DNA of 64,000 nt from contig NC_087064.1 in assembly GCF_963678635.1 (NCBI RefSeq), positions 54,752,338 to 54,816,337 on the forward strand. Direction: 5' to 3'. Under the pieces are notes generated by a model. The model was not told the DNA's origin. It did not search any database and saw nothing but the letters and a program-made list of their open reading frames with translations. Below, piece after piece: positions 16,801 through 23,400 of the stretch (positions are counted from its first letter, which is position 1; the number at the start of each line of letters is the position of its first letter). Origin of the DNA: Symsagittifera roscoffensis (taxonomy: Eukaryota; Xenacoelomorpha; Acoela; Convolutidae). A program made the translations under genes and the position numbers.

Positions 16801-19395
16801 TTGATGCATTTATGTATGCACTTAGGTATATATGCATTTTTTGAGTTCAATCGAAATTCAACTGCTGAAAGTGACGTAAATAGCACTGTCCAAATATGAA
16901 CGTGGAAATGGCGCAAAAAATGTGAACGATTTCTAGTTTCGAAAGTGGAATTTAATTTTAAGATTTCCCAGCGGAATAAAAACTTAACGTATTGATCCAG
17001 TTTTCTCAAGTTGGGTCCATGTTATCAAAAAAAGCACCAATCATATATTGTTCTAGAAGTTCAAAGAGCTTAAAGGGCATCTATTTTTTTCTTTGAAATT
17101 CGAAAATTGAAATTTTTTCATGAAAGTCAGTGTTTTCTTATGTTTACTTGCGTTCATTACTCTTTTCTAATCTTCGATTGGCTATGTTTAGACTTGCGAT
17201 CAGCGTTGTGTATTATTACGAACCTTTTTTCTAGCATAACTCGCAAATAAAAATGTTCATCAAAAGTGTTCAATTATTTGAAAATTTACTGTAGCGTTGG
17301 AAATTGCATAGAATCTGTTCTCTGCTTTCTTCGAGACTCTTAACTTAGTGTTCGAGACTCTTAACTTAGTGTTCGAGACTCTTAATCTCTTGGTCGCAGG
17401 TTTCGCAGGTTCGAATCTCAGGTAGCAATTTTTTTTATTACTTGAGGCTTATTTCTAATTTTTATTATTGCACTACATAGAGCTACTTTTTGTGTTTTCT
17501 CGCCTGTGTTTTCTCGCCTCCAACTCAAAATATCTTGCAATTTTTTAGAAATGCAAAATTCATTCATGCTTTCCAATTGATTACATGCAAAGTTAGTCTG
17601 GATGCCTTCAGTTTGTTATATTTCAAATTATTAAATGCAAAATTGTGTCTTTGTATTTGGTGCCATTTTTGCTGCATCGCATTGGCAATTTATTGGCATA
17701 TGTAGCTGCTTTATTTGTGAATAGTGTTTGCCGATAGTTAGACGTTCATGGCAGGGCGTGAGAATTCAAGTCTCGAGGTTGCTGGTTCGAATCTGATAGT
17801 TAACAAAGTTTTAACTAATTCGAGGCTTATTTCTACTTTTTTATTGCACTTTATAAAGCTGCTTTTTTCGTGTTCTCGCTAATGTTTGTGAAGCACAGCT
17901 TCGCCTCTGTGCATTTCGATAACGCCGATTGTGGCGTGCCAACGTGTTTACTTCGAAGATAAAGTTTTTGCATGAATCTGCATTGGTAGCCAGTTACGCT
18001 TGTGATTTGTCAGCGTTATCAAACCGGAATATAGCTTTTTCCAGGTTAACAACTTGTTAAACACAGTGTTTTGAAGCATTGACAGCAGTACGTGCGCTAC
18101 ATTAACGCGCTGACACGCTCAATTTTTCGAATATTCAGATAAAATTACTGTATTATCTGGTTGATGTTACAGTACCCTTTTTAGCAGTTGTTTTAGTTCT
18201 CTTTATATTGCAGTTTTTTTGGTCAAATTCACTTTTTGGTCTTTTGTTTCTGCTTTGTTTTTGTCGGCTCAGTTTTTTTGCTTGAATTTTATACATAGTC
18301 AAGGCTTCATTGATAAAATTGGTAGTAATTTGGTTTTTTTTTGGCTCAAACCGTTTATTCGTCTTATATAGTTTCGTCATACTGCAACATTTGGAAGGCG
18401 ATAATAGGTTTTTAAGTGTGTGTGTGTGTGTCTCTTTTCAGAAGTGAAGCAATGTTAAAACTTCGAGTTTTCAAGTTTTATAGCTGAATTTTGTGACAAC
18501 AATTTTGTTTTCGGCTGAACGGTCATCTACCCATGTATCGTCGGCTTAATTACCGCTAGATACATTTTGCCTGAATGCTAATTTAACACTGGAAGGTAAG
18601 CTTTAAGTTTTCTTCAATTTGAAGTGCATTCGTCGAGACCCACAAGTTTTTGCTAAAGGCAGTTTTTTAAGAGTCAATGATCATATTCAAGACGCTCATA
18701 TAGGTGATGATTTCGTTCCAAGAAAAGTCTTGAATTGCAACTATAGCAGATATTGCGAACAATCCTCATTTTTGTTCATGTCACAGGTGAAAGTGTACGA
18801 GGACGTGCACACTAGACTGGACATGTGTTCCTTCGGAATCCTGAATCTGAACTTGTTGGGGGCTCAATGTGTAAACAACAAACTATCGCTGTCCTCCAAA
18901 ATATCCACCGACATGCCACTCACCGCCCTCAGCTGGGTCAAGTGAGTAAATACTAGAAAACAAACAATCATATGAATAAAGAAGAAAAGTTAGAAAAAAA
19001 ACATTATCGATGATTTTATTCATTTGTTATTGATATTGAACAAACTACTTTTAAAAAAATCTGTAGAAATGTCAATCAAACTAGTCCTCGTAGTTGCAAA
19101 CTCTGTACAGTATAAATCTTCTATTTGAGAAAAACTTCGAATTGCCTAATCTCCTACAGACGCGTTGAAAAGATCGTCAAATAATCTTATTGTTTCTATG
19201 TTAATTTTGTGGGTTGTGTTTAGGTTACCGCCTGAGCAGCGAGACATTCTTACTGACATCCAAGTGAGGCTGCCAGTCTACTTGAACTTCACCAGATCAG
19301 AGCTGCTTTTCACTCTGGACTTCGACACTGTGAACTCGGATGGCATGAAGTTCTACGAGAGAGGAGTTGCATTCCTATGCTCGAAAGCTGTCTAA
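1593..19395 (+). CDS. DYNC1H1: Cytoplasmic dynein 1 heavy chain, C-terminal 1457 residues (spliced, partial at 5')
   Basis: This is the motor subunit that walks to microtubule minus ends. The window encodes, in order, stalk coiled coil 1 (residues 1-90 of the partial product), the microtubule-binding domain (about 90-190), coiled coil 2 (about 190-260), AAA5 (about 300-540), AAA6 (about 740-1000) and the C-terminal domain to residue 1457. Diagnostic stretches include [73 protein letters not shown]-type [25 protein letters not shown] and [14 protein letters not shown]. Splicing 1593-1806, one of 2182-2377 or 2697-2892, 3276-3609, 5028-5256, 5459-5654, 6570-7026, 7400-7533, 7953-8231, 8853-9033, 9481-9726, 10065-10176, 10275-10573, 10797-11188, 14037-14140, 14389-14609, 15562-15754, 16175-16434, 18787-18941 and 19224-19395 gives 4374 bases, exactly 1458 codons with TAA. 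All introns are GT-AG. The sequence fits cytoplasmic dynein 1 much better than axonemal or IFT dynein. Exon assignments are by eye. Confidence 0.95.
2182..2377 (+). CDS. DYNC1H1: Dynein alternative exon w2a: divergent, lysine-rich first half of the microtubule-binding domain
   Basis: 196 bp, acceptor TTTGCAG|CTGTG, donor ATCTC|GTATGT, no in-frame stop. It encodes [14 protein letters not shown], then [17 protein letters not shown] (helix H1 position), then [18 protein letters not shown] and the end DSESIS. It aligns without a gap to w2b over all 66 residues, with about 25 identities (38%). It has 11 lysines against 2 in w2b and puts Glu where w2b has the conserved H1 Lys. Phase in and out (1, then 2) equals w2b, so the two are interchangeable but cannot both be used. 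Its open frame and intact splice sites argue against a decayed duplicate. Confidence 0.9.
2697..2892 (+). CDS. DYNC1H1: Dynein alternative exon w2b: canonical-type first half of the microtubule-binding domain
   Basis: 196 bp, acceptor TTTTCAG|CTGTG, donor ATCTC|GTACGT. It encodes [42 protein letters not shown] and [14 protein letters not shown], which is the version close to dynein 1 of other animals. It lies 319 bp after w2a with identical length and phase. Reading w2a directly into w2b shifts the frame and reaches TGA within 12 codons. Skipping both reaches TGA in exon w3 within 8 codons. Confidence 0.93.
3276..3609 (+). CDS. DYNC1H1: Dynein exon w3: second half of microtubule-binding domain and start of coiled coil 2
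   Basis: Acceptor TTTAG, donor AAG|GTCAGT, ends in phase 0. It begins (S)[17 protein letters not shown], continues with [19 protein letters not shown] (the last helix of the domain) and then the downward stalk helix with [20 protein letters not shown]. Either w2a or w2b supplies the TC that completes its first serine codon. Residues 137-248. Confidence 0.95.
3707..4882 (+). mobile_element. Hairpin-bounded repeat E1 with three tRNA-like modules
   Basis: The element starts with a perfect hairpin, ACCCTTGC-GATA-GCAAGGGT (3707-3726), and ends with TATCGCAAG (about 4845-4853), GCGAAGCtcaGCTTCGC and CCTCTGTG (to about 4882). CTTGCGATA at the left and TATCGCAAG at the right are inverted repeats. 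The copy at 20646-21786 has the same two ends. Three internal pieces look like degenerate tRNA 3' halves (around 3862-3909, 4390-4440, 4560-4605). No transposase is visible. It fills the intron between w3 and w4. The class is unknown. Confidence 0.65.
3845..3910 (+). repeat. tRNA-like module inside E1
   Basis: A B-box-like GGGTTCGAATCT is preceded by CGGCAAAGGTCTC. CCTGGT at about 3849 can pair with ACCAGG at about 3900, which is followed by A-CCA, as in a mature tRNA acceptor end. The D and T arms are degenerate, so this is a tRNA-derived relic and not a functional tRNA gene. Confidence 0.4.
5028..5256 (+). CDS. DYNC1H1: Dynein exon w4: end of coiled coil 2 and entry to AAA5
   Basis: Acceptor CACTTAG, donor TTGG|GTTAGT. 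It encodes [19 protein letters not shown], then [36 protein letters not shown] and [12 protein letters not shown]. The AGYFD block is the conserved approach to AAA5 in dynein heavy chains. Residues 249-324 plus a split codon. Confidence 0.95.
5459..5654 (+). CDS. DYNC1H1: Dynein exon w5: AAA5, first part
   Basis: Acceptor TGTTCAG, donor ACAAG|GTGCAC. It encodes [20 protein letters not shown], then [20 protein letters not shown] and [16 protein letters not shown]. The [15 protein letters not shown] stretch is one of the most conserved in cytoplasmic dynein. It is also 196 bp long, by coincidence, but is unrelated to w2a and w2b. Confidence 0.95.
5655..6569 (+). other. Intron w5-w6 with a MITE-like repeat
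   Basis: About 6007-6482 matches the MITE family: 'gagtcgatgaacatagttcagac', 'ttataggtcgtgatgatttt', 'aggaaaagtctt', 'gtttgctcatattgggttaattt' and the closing 'ttgcgttcattgtttcttttcc'. The terminal repeats are more decayed than in the copies at 12267 and 16705. Nothing else is recognised in the intron. Confidence 0.6.
6570..7026 (+). CDS. DYNC1H1: Dynein exon w6: AAA5 core
   Basis: The longest exon here (457 bp); acceptor GTTTTAG, donor GACAAG|GTCATT, leaving in phase 0. It encodes [75 protein letters not shown] and [20 protein letters not shown]. This is near-textbook dynein 1 sequence. The donor's +3 to +6 bases (CATT) are weaker than in the other introns. Residues 390-542. Confidence 0.96.
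7400..7533 (+). CDS. DYNC1H1: Dynein exon w7: linker after AAA5
   Basis: Acceptor TTGTGCAG, donor AGCAA|GTATGT. It encodes [20 protein letters not shown], then [20 protein letters not shown] and TACSN. The helical, charged sequence fits the AAA5-AAA6 connecting region. It is more GC-rich than its surroundings, as expected for an exon. Residues 543-587. Confidence 0.94.
7953..8231 (+). CDS. DYNC1H1: Dynein exon w8: AAA5-AAA6 connecting region
   Basis: Acceptor TCTTTCAG, donor CCAGG|GTATGT. It encodes [54 protein letters not shown] and [20 protein letters not shown]. The HFLYQYSL and RGMLHQD blocks are typical of this region. Residues 587-680. Confidence 0.95.
8853..9033 (+). CDS. DYNC1H1: Dynein exon w9: region before AAA6
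   Basis: Acceptor TTTCCCAG, donor CGCGAA|GTGAGT. It encodes [20 protein letters not shown], then [20 protein letters not shown] and [11 protein letters not shown]. The order and spacing match cytoplasmic dynein 1. Residues 680-740. Confidence 0.92.
9481..9726 (+). CDS. DYNC1H1: Dynein exon w10: AAA6 start
   Basis: Acceptor ATTTTAG, donor GAAGAG|GTGGAG, phase 0 at both ends. It encodes [40 protein letters not shown] and LGDS-equivalent [25 protein letters not shown] is a hallmark of the AAA6 entrance. Residues 741-822. Confidence 0.94.
10065..10176 (+). CDS. DYNC1H1: Dynein exon w11: AAA6
   Basis: Acceptor TGCTAAG, donor ATCG|GTAAAC. It encodes [20 protein letters not shown] and [17 protein letters not shown]. 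The [11 protein letters not shown] segment replaces a canonical Walker A, as usual in dynein AAA6. Residues 823-859 plus a split glycine codon. Confidence 0.94.
10275..10573 (+). CDS. DYNC1H1: Dynein exon w12: AAA6 core
   Basis: Acceptor TTTTAG, donor ACCAGA|GTAAGA. It encodes [60 protein letters not shown] and [20 protein letters not shown]. These are strongly conserved dynein motifs. Residues 860-959. Confidence 0.96.
10797..11188 (+). CDS. DYNC1H1: Dynein exon w13: AAA6 end and start of C-terminal domain
   Basis: Acceptor TTTCTAG, donor ATAAG|GTTAGT. It encodes [60 protein letters not shown] and PILMPDGIR. The run after [11 protein letters not shown] is more variable, as in other animals. 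Residues 960-1090. The intron that follows is 2.85 kb and full of repeats. Confidence 0.96.
11208..11990 (+). mobile_element. Hairpin-bounded repeat E2
   Basis: It starts with the hairpin ACACAAGC-aat-GCTTGTGT (11208-11226), followed by 'atagtatgaactatc' and 'aacctaagtcgcaaatatt', and ends with 'cgaagtgcaacttcgcctctgtg'. Its last 200 bp align with 12900-13146 in the next copy ('ctgctaatgcgtcataattgg', 'cccagtagcgttatcgg'). No coding capacity is evident. Confidence 0.6.
12049..12177 (+). repeat. MITE-like fragment
   Basis: The opening 'gagtcgatgaactgagagcagactcttatataggtcg' matches the left part of the MITE family. The middle and right end are missing, and it runs directly into the next hairpin-bounded copy. 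Confidence 0.5.
12267..12671. mobile_element. MITE-like element with terminal inverted repeats
   Basis: The left terminus GAGTAATGAACG (12267-12278) and right terminus CGTTCATTACTC (12660-12671) are perfect reverse complements. The 405-bp body has the family blocks gctcttatataggt, a T-run with CAG, 'attcgcggtttgact' and 'actatcgaacagcaaaa', and no ORF. It is non-autonomous. The target duplication is not clear. Confidence 0.65.
12800..12862 (+). repeat. tRNA-like (SINE-type) promoter module
   Basis: TAGCGTAGAGGTA resembles a pol III A box, and GGGTTCGAACCTG, about 40 bp further on, resembles a B box. The T stem does not pair over five bases and no acceptor stem closes, so this looks like a tRNA-derived SINE head and not a tRNA gene. 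Confidence 0.45.
13160..13390 (+). repeat. Partial MITE-like fragment
   Basis: 'aaaggcaggcgaaattcgctctccaattacgaaaaagg', 'gtttcgaaactggaatttagttttcagatttc' and 'tttgcgtttattgactc' match the interior and right end of the MITE-like repeats near 6180-6480 and 16860-17160. The left end is absent. Confidence 0.45.
13391..14036 (+). other. Remainder of intron w13-w14
   Basis: AT-rich intron sequence with A and T runs. It ends in the acceptor TTATCAG at 14036. I recognise no exon, RNA or repeat ends in it. Confidence 0.5.
14037..14140 (+). CDS. DYNC1H1: Dynein exon w14: C-terminal domain
   Basis: Acceptor TTATCAG, donor CAGAG|GTCAGT. It encodes [20 protein letters not shown] and [14 protein letters not shown]. 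The [17 protein letters not shown] block is highly conserved in dynein 1. Residues 1090-1124. Confidence 0.95.
14389..14609 (+). CDS. DYNC1H1: Dynein exon w15: C-terminal domain with Gly/Asp-rich insertion
   Basis: Acceptor TTTCTAG, donor CCCAAG|GTCAGT. It encodes [20 protein letters not shown], a low-complexity [20 protein letters not shown] stretch, then [20 protein letters not shown]. The glycine-rich part fills a loop that is also variable and acidic in other animals. The flanking KMRTLEDE and GRPAWM anchors are conserved. Residues 1125-1198. Confidence 0.93.
14610..15561 (+). other. Intron w15-w16: nothing recognised
   Basis: 952 bp of AT-rich sequence between GT at 14610 and the acceptor TTTTGCAG at 15561. 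No repeat end, RNA gene or additional exon is seen. The 420-bp intron 15755-16174 also holds nothing recognisable. Confidence 0.5.
15562..15754 (+). CDS. DYNC1H1: Dynein exon w16: C-terminal domain
   Basis: Acceptor TTTTGCAG, donor AAAG|GTTAAC. It encodes [40 protein letters not shown] and [26 protein letters not shown] and KKQTNYLR are dynein 1 signatures. Residues 1199-1262. Confidence 0.95.
16175..16434 (+). CDS. DYNC1H1: Dynein exon w17: C-terminal domain
   Basis: Acceptor ATTTCAG, donor CTACAG|GTACAT. It encodes [55 protein letters not shown] and [17 protein letters not shown]. Residues 1263-1349. The following intron is 2.35 kb and holds several repeats. Confidence 0.96.
16705..17164. 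mobile_element. MITE-like element with 14-bp terminal inverted repeats
   Basis: AAGAGTAATGAACG (16705-16718) and CGTTCATTACTCTT (17151-17164) are exact reverse complements. The body contains gactcttatataggt, a T-run with CAGG, 'agtttcgaaagtggaatttaattt' and 'ctcaagttgggt'. No ORF. It shares its ends with 12267-12671. Confidence 0.7.
17290..17428 (+). repeat. tRNA-Lys(CTT)-like SINE module with a 21-bp triplication
   Basis: GAGACTCTTAATCTC (17376-17390) has the stem and CTT loop of a lysine tRNA anticodon arm. It is followed by TTGGTCGCAGG and then GGTTCGAATCTC (B box, about 17409-17420). The segment ttcgagactcttaacttagtg occurs at 17331 and 17352, with a third, altered copy at 17373 (period 21). 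The interrupted anticodon arm and lost acceptor stem show it is not a functional tRNA. Confidence 0.5.
17735..17815 (+). repeat. Second tRNA-like module in E4
   Basis: 'gagaattcaagtctc' can form a short anticodon-like stem-loop, followed by GAGGTTGCTGGTTCGAATCT with a B-box core. The same trailing text (poly-T, 'cgaggcttatttct', 'tattgcac') follows both tRNA-like pieces, which indicates two SINE copies or a duplicated tail. Confidence 0.4.
17912..18665 (+). other. Intron w17-w18, repeat-derived part
   Basis: About 18160-18610 shares scattered blocks ('tcggctcagttttttt', 'cggctgaacggtcatc', 'tcggcttaattacc') with the interiors of the hairpin-bounded repeats at 3707-4882 and 20646-21786, but no ends are visible. 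An (GT)n run lies at 18416-18431. Confidence 0.4.
18416..18431. repeat. (GT)n microsatellite
   Basis: Eight uninterrupted GT dinucleotides in an intron. Confidence 0.85.
18666..18760 (+). repeat. MITE-like fragment next to exon w18
   Basis: 'taagagtcaatgatcatattcaagacgctcatataggtgatgatttcg' and 'agaaaagtcttgaatt' match the left part of the MITE family. It ends 26 bp before the acceptor of exon w18, so its T-poor tail has become part of the acceptor region. Confidence 0.5.
18787..18941 (+). CDS. DYNC1H1: Dynein exon w18: C-terminal domain
   Basis: Acceptor TGTCACAG, donor GTCAA|GTGAGT. It encodes [40 protein letters not shown] and [14 protein letters not shown] and NNKLSLS are conserved dynein 1 motifs. 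Residues 1350-1401. Confidence 0.95.
19224..19395 (+). CDS. DYNC1H1: Dynein exon w19: C-terminus and stop
   Basis: Acceptor TGTTTAG. It encodes [40 protein letters not shown] and [14 protein letters not shown], then TAA (19393-19395). The ending RGVAFLC followed by a few residues is where dynein 1 heavy chains normally stop, so the C-terminus is complete. Confidence 0.96.
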
Positions 19396-19800
19396 ATAGA
19401 CAAAAAGAATGAAAAGGATAATTAGCGATTCGTTTGAAGATCCTATTTTGAAACACTCTGATTGAATCAGAGCTGGAACTTCACTTAATGCTACTCAAAC
19501 TAACATAGTACTGTAATTAATGGTGTGTATCTTAAATTAAAAAAAAAACTAACTCTTGTTTCGATATAATTGGTGAATATGCAAATGAGGTTATTTTAAA
19601 ACACTTATTGAAAAAGAGCAGGGGTAACCAATTCGCAAAAAGTTCATGGATTGCGTTGAACCTAACGTATTTATTTATTATTTGGGTTGTTTGGGAATGC
19701 TCTTAATTGTTGCTTTTAGTGAAATAGATTGACTAACTCATGGAAGGGAACTAAAGTGTGTAATAAATTGGTGTAAGAAACGAATACAATAAATAAATAT
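19396..19800 (+). other. DYNC1H1: Probable dynein 3' UTR with candidate polyadenylation signals
   Basis: AT-rich sequence after the stop. AATAAA occurs at 19762-19767 and 19788-19793 (within aataaataaat). Either could direct cleavage. No other gene feature is seen. Confidence 0.45.
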
Positions 19801-20645
19801 AACATTAGTTTTTGATTACAGGTTTTATCAGATAGAAAATGCAAAATAAACGGCCTGCAGTGTGGGTTACCGTTTTAAGAAAGGAAAGTTTGCTGCAGCA
19901 TTAGGAAACTACCATGTCAATTTCTAAAACAATGACTTAAAATTTAGTCTTTACTGTGTTAATTTAGTGAATTTTGAATGTCAACCATACTTTTCAAGGC
20001 TGTCAAAAACTGCAATTAAACAATAATTTCATTAAGAATGCTTCCAACAATTTTTGGCGTGCTTGCTGCCAGATAACCTAATTATGCGAATTAAGTGTCA
20101 ATAAACGTAGCGAAGAAGGCAACATTTTTACACCGGTCGTGATGATTTTATTCTGGAATAAGTCAAAAACATTGTTCATTAAGAATGTTTAATTAAGTGT
20201 CAATAAACGTTGCGAACAAGTGAAAAACTTTATACAGGTCGAGATGTTTTTTTTTCCGGAAGAAGTCTTACATTGTTCAAACTCAGATTTGATTTTCGTG
20301 GTTTGTTTTTTGAGTTCTTTATAAGTGCAGCTCAAGTCCTTTGATAATAGGAAGGCAAAATCCCCTATCGAACAGTAAAGTGTAAATGTCTCAAAAATGT
20401 AGCTGACATAATTTCAAAAAATATCGAATTTTATTCACTGAACGTAGTGAAGACTCTTATATAGCTCTTGATGATTTCTTAAATTTTTTTTAGGAAAAGT
20501 CTTTTAAATTGTTCACGCTAAGTTTTGATTTTTCTCGGTTTGGCTTCAATCTTTTTTTAAGTTCAATTTATTTCCGTTGTTAAGCAAAGACTAACTCAGG
20601 GAATAAAAAAATTAAGCGATTGCTTCAGTTTTCTCAATTTTTTTA
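19801..20645 (+). repeat. Intergenic DNA with MITE-like fragments
   Basis: Fragments beginning near 20095 ('aagtgtcaataaacgtagcgaag'), 20190 and 20440 ('gaacgtagtgaagactcttatatagc') carry the MITE family blocks ('gaaggcaaaatcccctatcgaacag', 'aggaaaagtctttt', 'tttctcggtttggct') in truncated, stacked form. Nothing coding is seen. Confidence 0.45.
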
Positions 20646-21786
20646 ACCCTTGCGATAAGCAAGGGTATTGCAATCGTGTACTAGACTTTTTTCCCCGTAA
20701 ATAACTTGTGGCAAAGGACTCACTCCTGGTCCTGGACTCATTCTCGTTGTCCTAATTGCAAATCAAATCATCTTCCTCTCTGTTGCAAATAATATGCTCA
20801 TCTTATTTTTATTATTGTTTTAAATATCCCAGCTTTTCGAAATTGGCTTTTCATGTTGGTTGTAAGTTTTCTTGCTCGCTGTTTTAAAACAAAATTGTTT
20901 TTGTTTGTCTTATTTGCCGGCTTATTAAATTTCGGTCTATTTTATATGGGCTGAGTGGTCTCATTTTGAGCCGTTTAATAAGCAAACTGTTTTTCCTGTG
21001 TGTTTCGGGGAGTGGAAATGTTTTGTTTTAAAATTTTTTGTATCTCAGATTTTTCTGTTTGTCCTTGTTTTCGGCTTTATAGATTTTGGGCCTATTTTAT
21101 ATAGCATCAGTGGCCTCATATTCAGCCTTTCGATTTGCAAAAAGTTTTCTGTGTGTTTTGAGGGAGAAAGGAACTTGTCGTTTTTTCAAGTTGAGAAATA
21201 TTGCAGCTTGAAGGTTTCTGCGCAGTTCTTTTTGGCATTGTTACTGCATGGTAAATTTTCTTCCGATGCTAATTCTGCATTCTTTTGTACGAGCATGTTT
21301 TTTCCAATCTATTTAAGATCTAGTATTTATACATTAAGATTTAGTTGCTTGTATAATTATATAATTTCAATAATTCAGTTCAGTTTCCGAAATGTGTATA
21401 CCACCTTGACTTCTTTACATGAATGACATTCGAGGATACTATATGGGCAGTACATGGTTTTTTATCAATTTTGTTTTGCCGAAACATTTCGGTTGAGTTT
21501 TAGCTTATTGGCTGCCGGCTTCAATTACGTTGGCATATTTACCATTTGTCTGGCTTCTACAATTTTCCAATATTATGTATGAAATAGATAAGACCATCGC
21601 GCCACATTTTTGAATCCGTAAATTCTAAACCATTGGGATCTCTTAAAAATACTTTGTTTTTCTAGAATAATTTTTTTCAAATGTAACATTGTTGTAAGTC
21701 CTTTTTATCAATTCTTGAGCGTTATGCTGTTTTAACCCTGTAATTGCTGTATCGCAAGTGGTGCGAAACTCAGCTTCGCATCTGAG
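20646..21786 (+). mobile_element. Hairpin-bounded repeat E5
   Basis: It begins ACCCTTGC-GATAA-GCAAGGGT (20646-20666) and ends TATCGCAAGTGGTGCGAAACTCAGCTTCGC plus 'atctgag', matching both ends of E1 (3707-4882). Like E1 it has 'gactttttt..ccgtaaa.aactt' just inside the left end. An AT-rich 142-codon open frame in it (20998-21426) is hydrophobic and Phe-rich and resembles no known protein. Confidence 0.6.
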
Positions 21787-21841
21787 TAAAAAGGTCCCAG
21801 TCACGAATTTTTCCTGACTTTCAAGGAGTTTAAGTGCATCT

Positions 21842-22006
21842 AACTTTAAGAGTCAATGACCGTAATTTGTGTCAATTTTTTTTTCTGTTTTTTTTTTCAA
21901 GAAAAGTTTTAAAATTTGCTTAATCTCATTTTTTCTTTGGTTTGACTTGTCATTTTTTTTTGCTTGAAGGAAGGAGCTCTACTATCGAACGGCGAAAGTC
22001 ATGAAA
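21842..22006 (+). repeat. Truncated MITE-like fragment at the edge of composite region A
   Basis: 'aagagtcaatgaccgtaa', T-runs, 'aagaaaagttttaaaa' and 'ctactatcgaacggcgaaagtc' follow the MITE order. It stops at about 22006, where homology to the region starting at 46972 begins, so region A's left edge cuts this repeat. Confidence 0.5.
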
Positions 22007-22800
22007 ATTGAGAATGAGCTGAAAGGGGAAATTTAAATCAAAACGCTGCAAAGAGCTGGGAGGTAAAGGACTTCAAGCCTGTCACGCTGATGTCGACAGT
22101 AGAATTGTGACAAAAAGTCATAACGTCAACGAATGGAAGCACCTTTTGCTTCAACAAGACTGGTGACCAAATCATGGAGGTCATGAGGTGACGATGTATC
22201 TCAAAGTATCCAGTGATCTTTTACTCGGCCACCTGAACATTGATGTGGATCGCCTATGGGATATATAGTCCAATACGCCGTCCAGAGCAGTGAGCACCCT
22301 GCTGACAGATGTTGCAGGAAAAACTTTCCGTCTGAGAAGAAAACTCGATCAGTTCAATGAGGTATCTACGAGTCAATTGCAAGATGAGAAAAATTTTCCC
22401 ATGGATATCACGAAAAAAAATTCAATAAGCTAAAACGCTTTACGATGGCACAGATGAATGCACTGTACCTGGCTGGCTAAAATTTATCAGATGCACAAGA
22501 CTGCGGGGCTATTGTGAATAAATTGGAAAACACGGCTCAAAGTTGTGTGATGGCCACGACGCCTGAGAAATGTAACGCCCCAGACTTTAGTTTTGGCACA
22601 CAGCTCAACCATTTTAGATCCAGATAAAAACGTTCATTAGGCATTAAAGCGTTTAAATATCAAACACATCTACACAATGAGTCGATTGCCAAGTTGAACT
22701 GATCCAGAAAAAATTATGAGGAGGAAACTTTCCTTTTGCTTCAAAATTCATCGAATGATGAGCTGCGGGCAATGCTTGCGAATTTTTCAAAATCTAATTG
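22007..22800 (+). pseudogene. Decayed ORF, copy A (5'-truncated), unknown family
   Basis: With frame changes and stops, peptide-like stretches can be read: SWEVKDFKPVTLMSTVEL, GSTFCFNKTGDQIMEVM, KVSSDLLLGHLNIDVDRLW, FRLRRKLDQFNEVSTSQLQ, GAIVNKLENTAQSCVMATTP and NYEEETFLLLQNSSNDELRA. Most stops (for example TGA after VEL, TAG in the GDI/SNTP stretch) are shared with copy B at 46960-47765, so decay preceded the duplication. Its position upstream of a retroelement and the length of about 250 codons suggest an old gag-like or unknown element ORF, but I cannot name the family. Confidence 0.4.
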
Positions 22801-23221
22801 ATCTTTGCCTTAGAAATTCAAAATTTTAAGGAATAGGGATGGAAGAAACCATGACGCGAGGCGACAAATCGTCGCAAGCGACTAGTCGCAGCATTTTTCA
22901 AAGGCGACATTTCGCACCAAGCGTCAATTAGCAAGCGACAATTAGCAGCACGATTAATTGCTAATTGGGAGGACTAAAAACGATACGAATTGAGCAAAAT
23001 GTTTTTGGGTGGTTGAGGGGGCTTAAAATCCGACGAGCGATAAATTTTTTTAATTTAGTGCCAGTTTTGAATTAATTACCTAATTGAAATGAATTAACAG
23101 TGAAGATAAGAGTAATTAAGCGGTAGTAGTATCTAAGACATTTTATTTTGATTCAGTCGTTTCAATTTCTTCTTGCAAATCCATACACTTACTGATACCA
23201 ATAGGCTTTTGAATTTTGTCA

Positions 23222-23400
23222 TGAGCGATCGAAGAAAACAGCAAATTGTCCGCGATGGAGAAACTTTCAATCTAAACCGCCACAACAAAATAACTGATGC
23301 ATCCAGTTGGCGATGAGTGAAGAGACCGTGTAAAGCTTCTGTTACCACCATCGCAGATGTAGCAATTGAATTGGCCATCCCGTCGATCCCTGAGTGGTAT
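23222..23400 (+). pseudogene. FLYWCH-type zinc-finger-like remnant
   Basis: The open stretch MSDRRKQQIVRDGETFNLNR, HNKITDASSWR is followed by TGA where FLYWCH domains have Cys, then VKRPCKASVTT. The spacing G..F...R...SSWR(C)..RPCKA.VT resembles FLYWCH fingers, which are common in animal transposases. Copy B (48188-48283) has the same stop and diverges right after the PCKA position. Confidence 0.35.

Larger units (their letters stand above)
16499..17911 (+). mobile_element. Hairpin-bounded repeat E4 with nested MITE and tRNA-like modules
   Basis: The left hairpin ACACTTG-CAAGTGT (16499-16512) is followed by 'aatagtacgactattc' and 'aacctaagtagcaaataat', like E2. The right end is 'tttgtgaagcacagcttcgcctctgtg' (to 17911). 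Inside are a MITE (16705-17164) and two tRNA-like pieces (about 17290-17428 and 17735-17815). Confidence 0.6.

Noticed and set aside
1593-19395. Axonemal or IFT dynein identity
   Set aside because: MTBD, AAA5 and C-terminal motifs follow cytoplasmic dynein 1 throughout.
20998-21426. 142-codon Phe-rich frame
   Set aside because: AT-rich chance frame inside a hairpin-bounded repeat; no motif and not conserved in E1.
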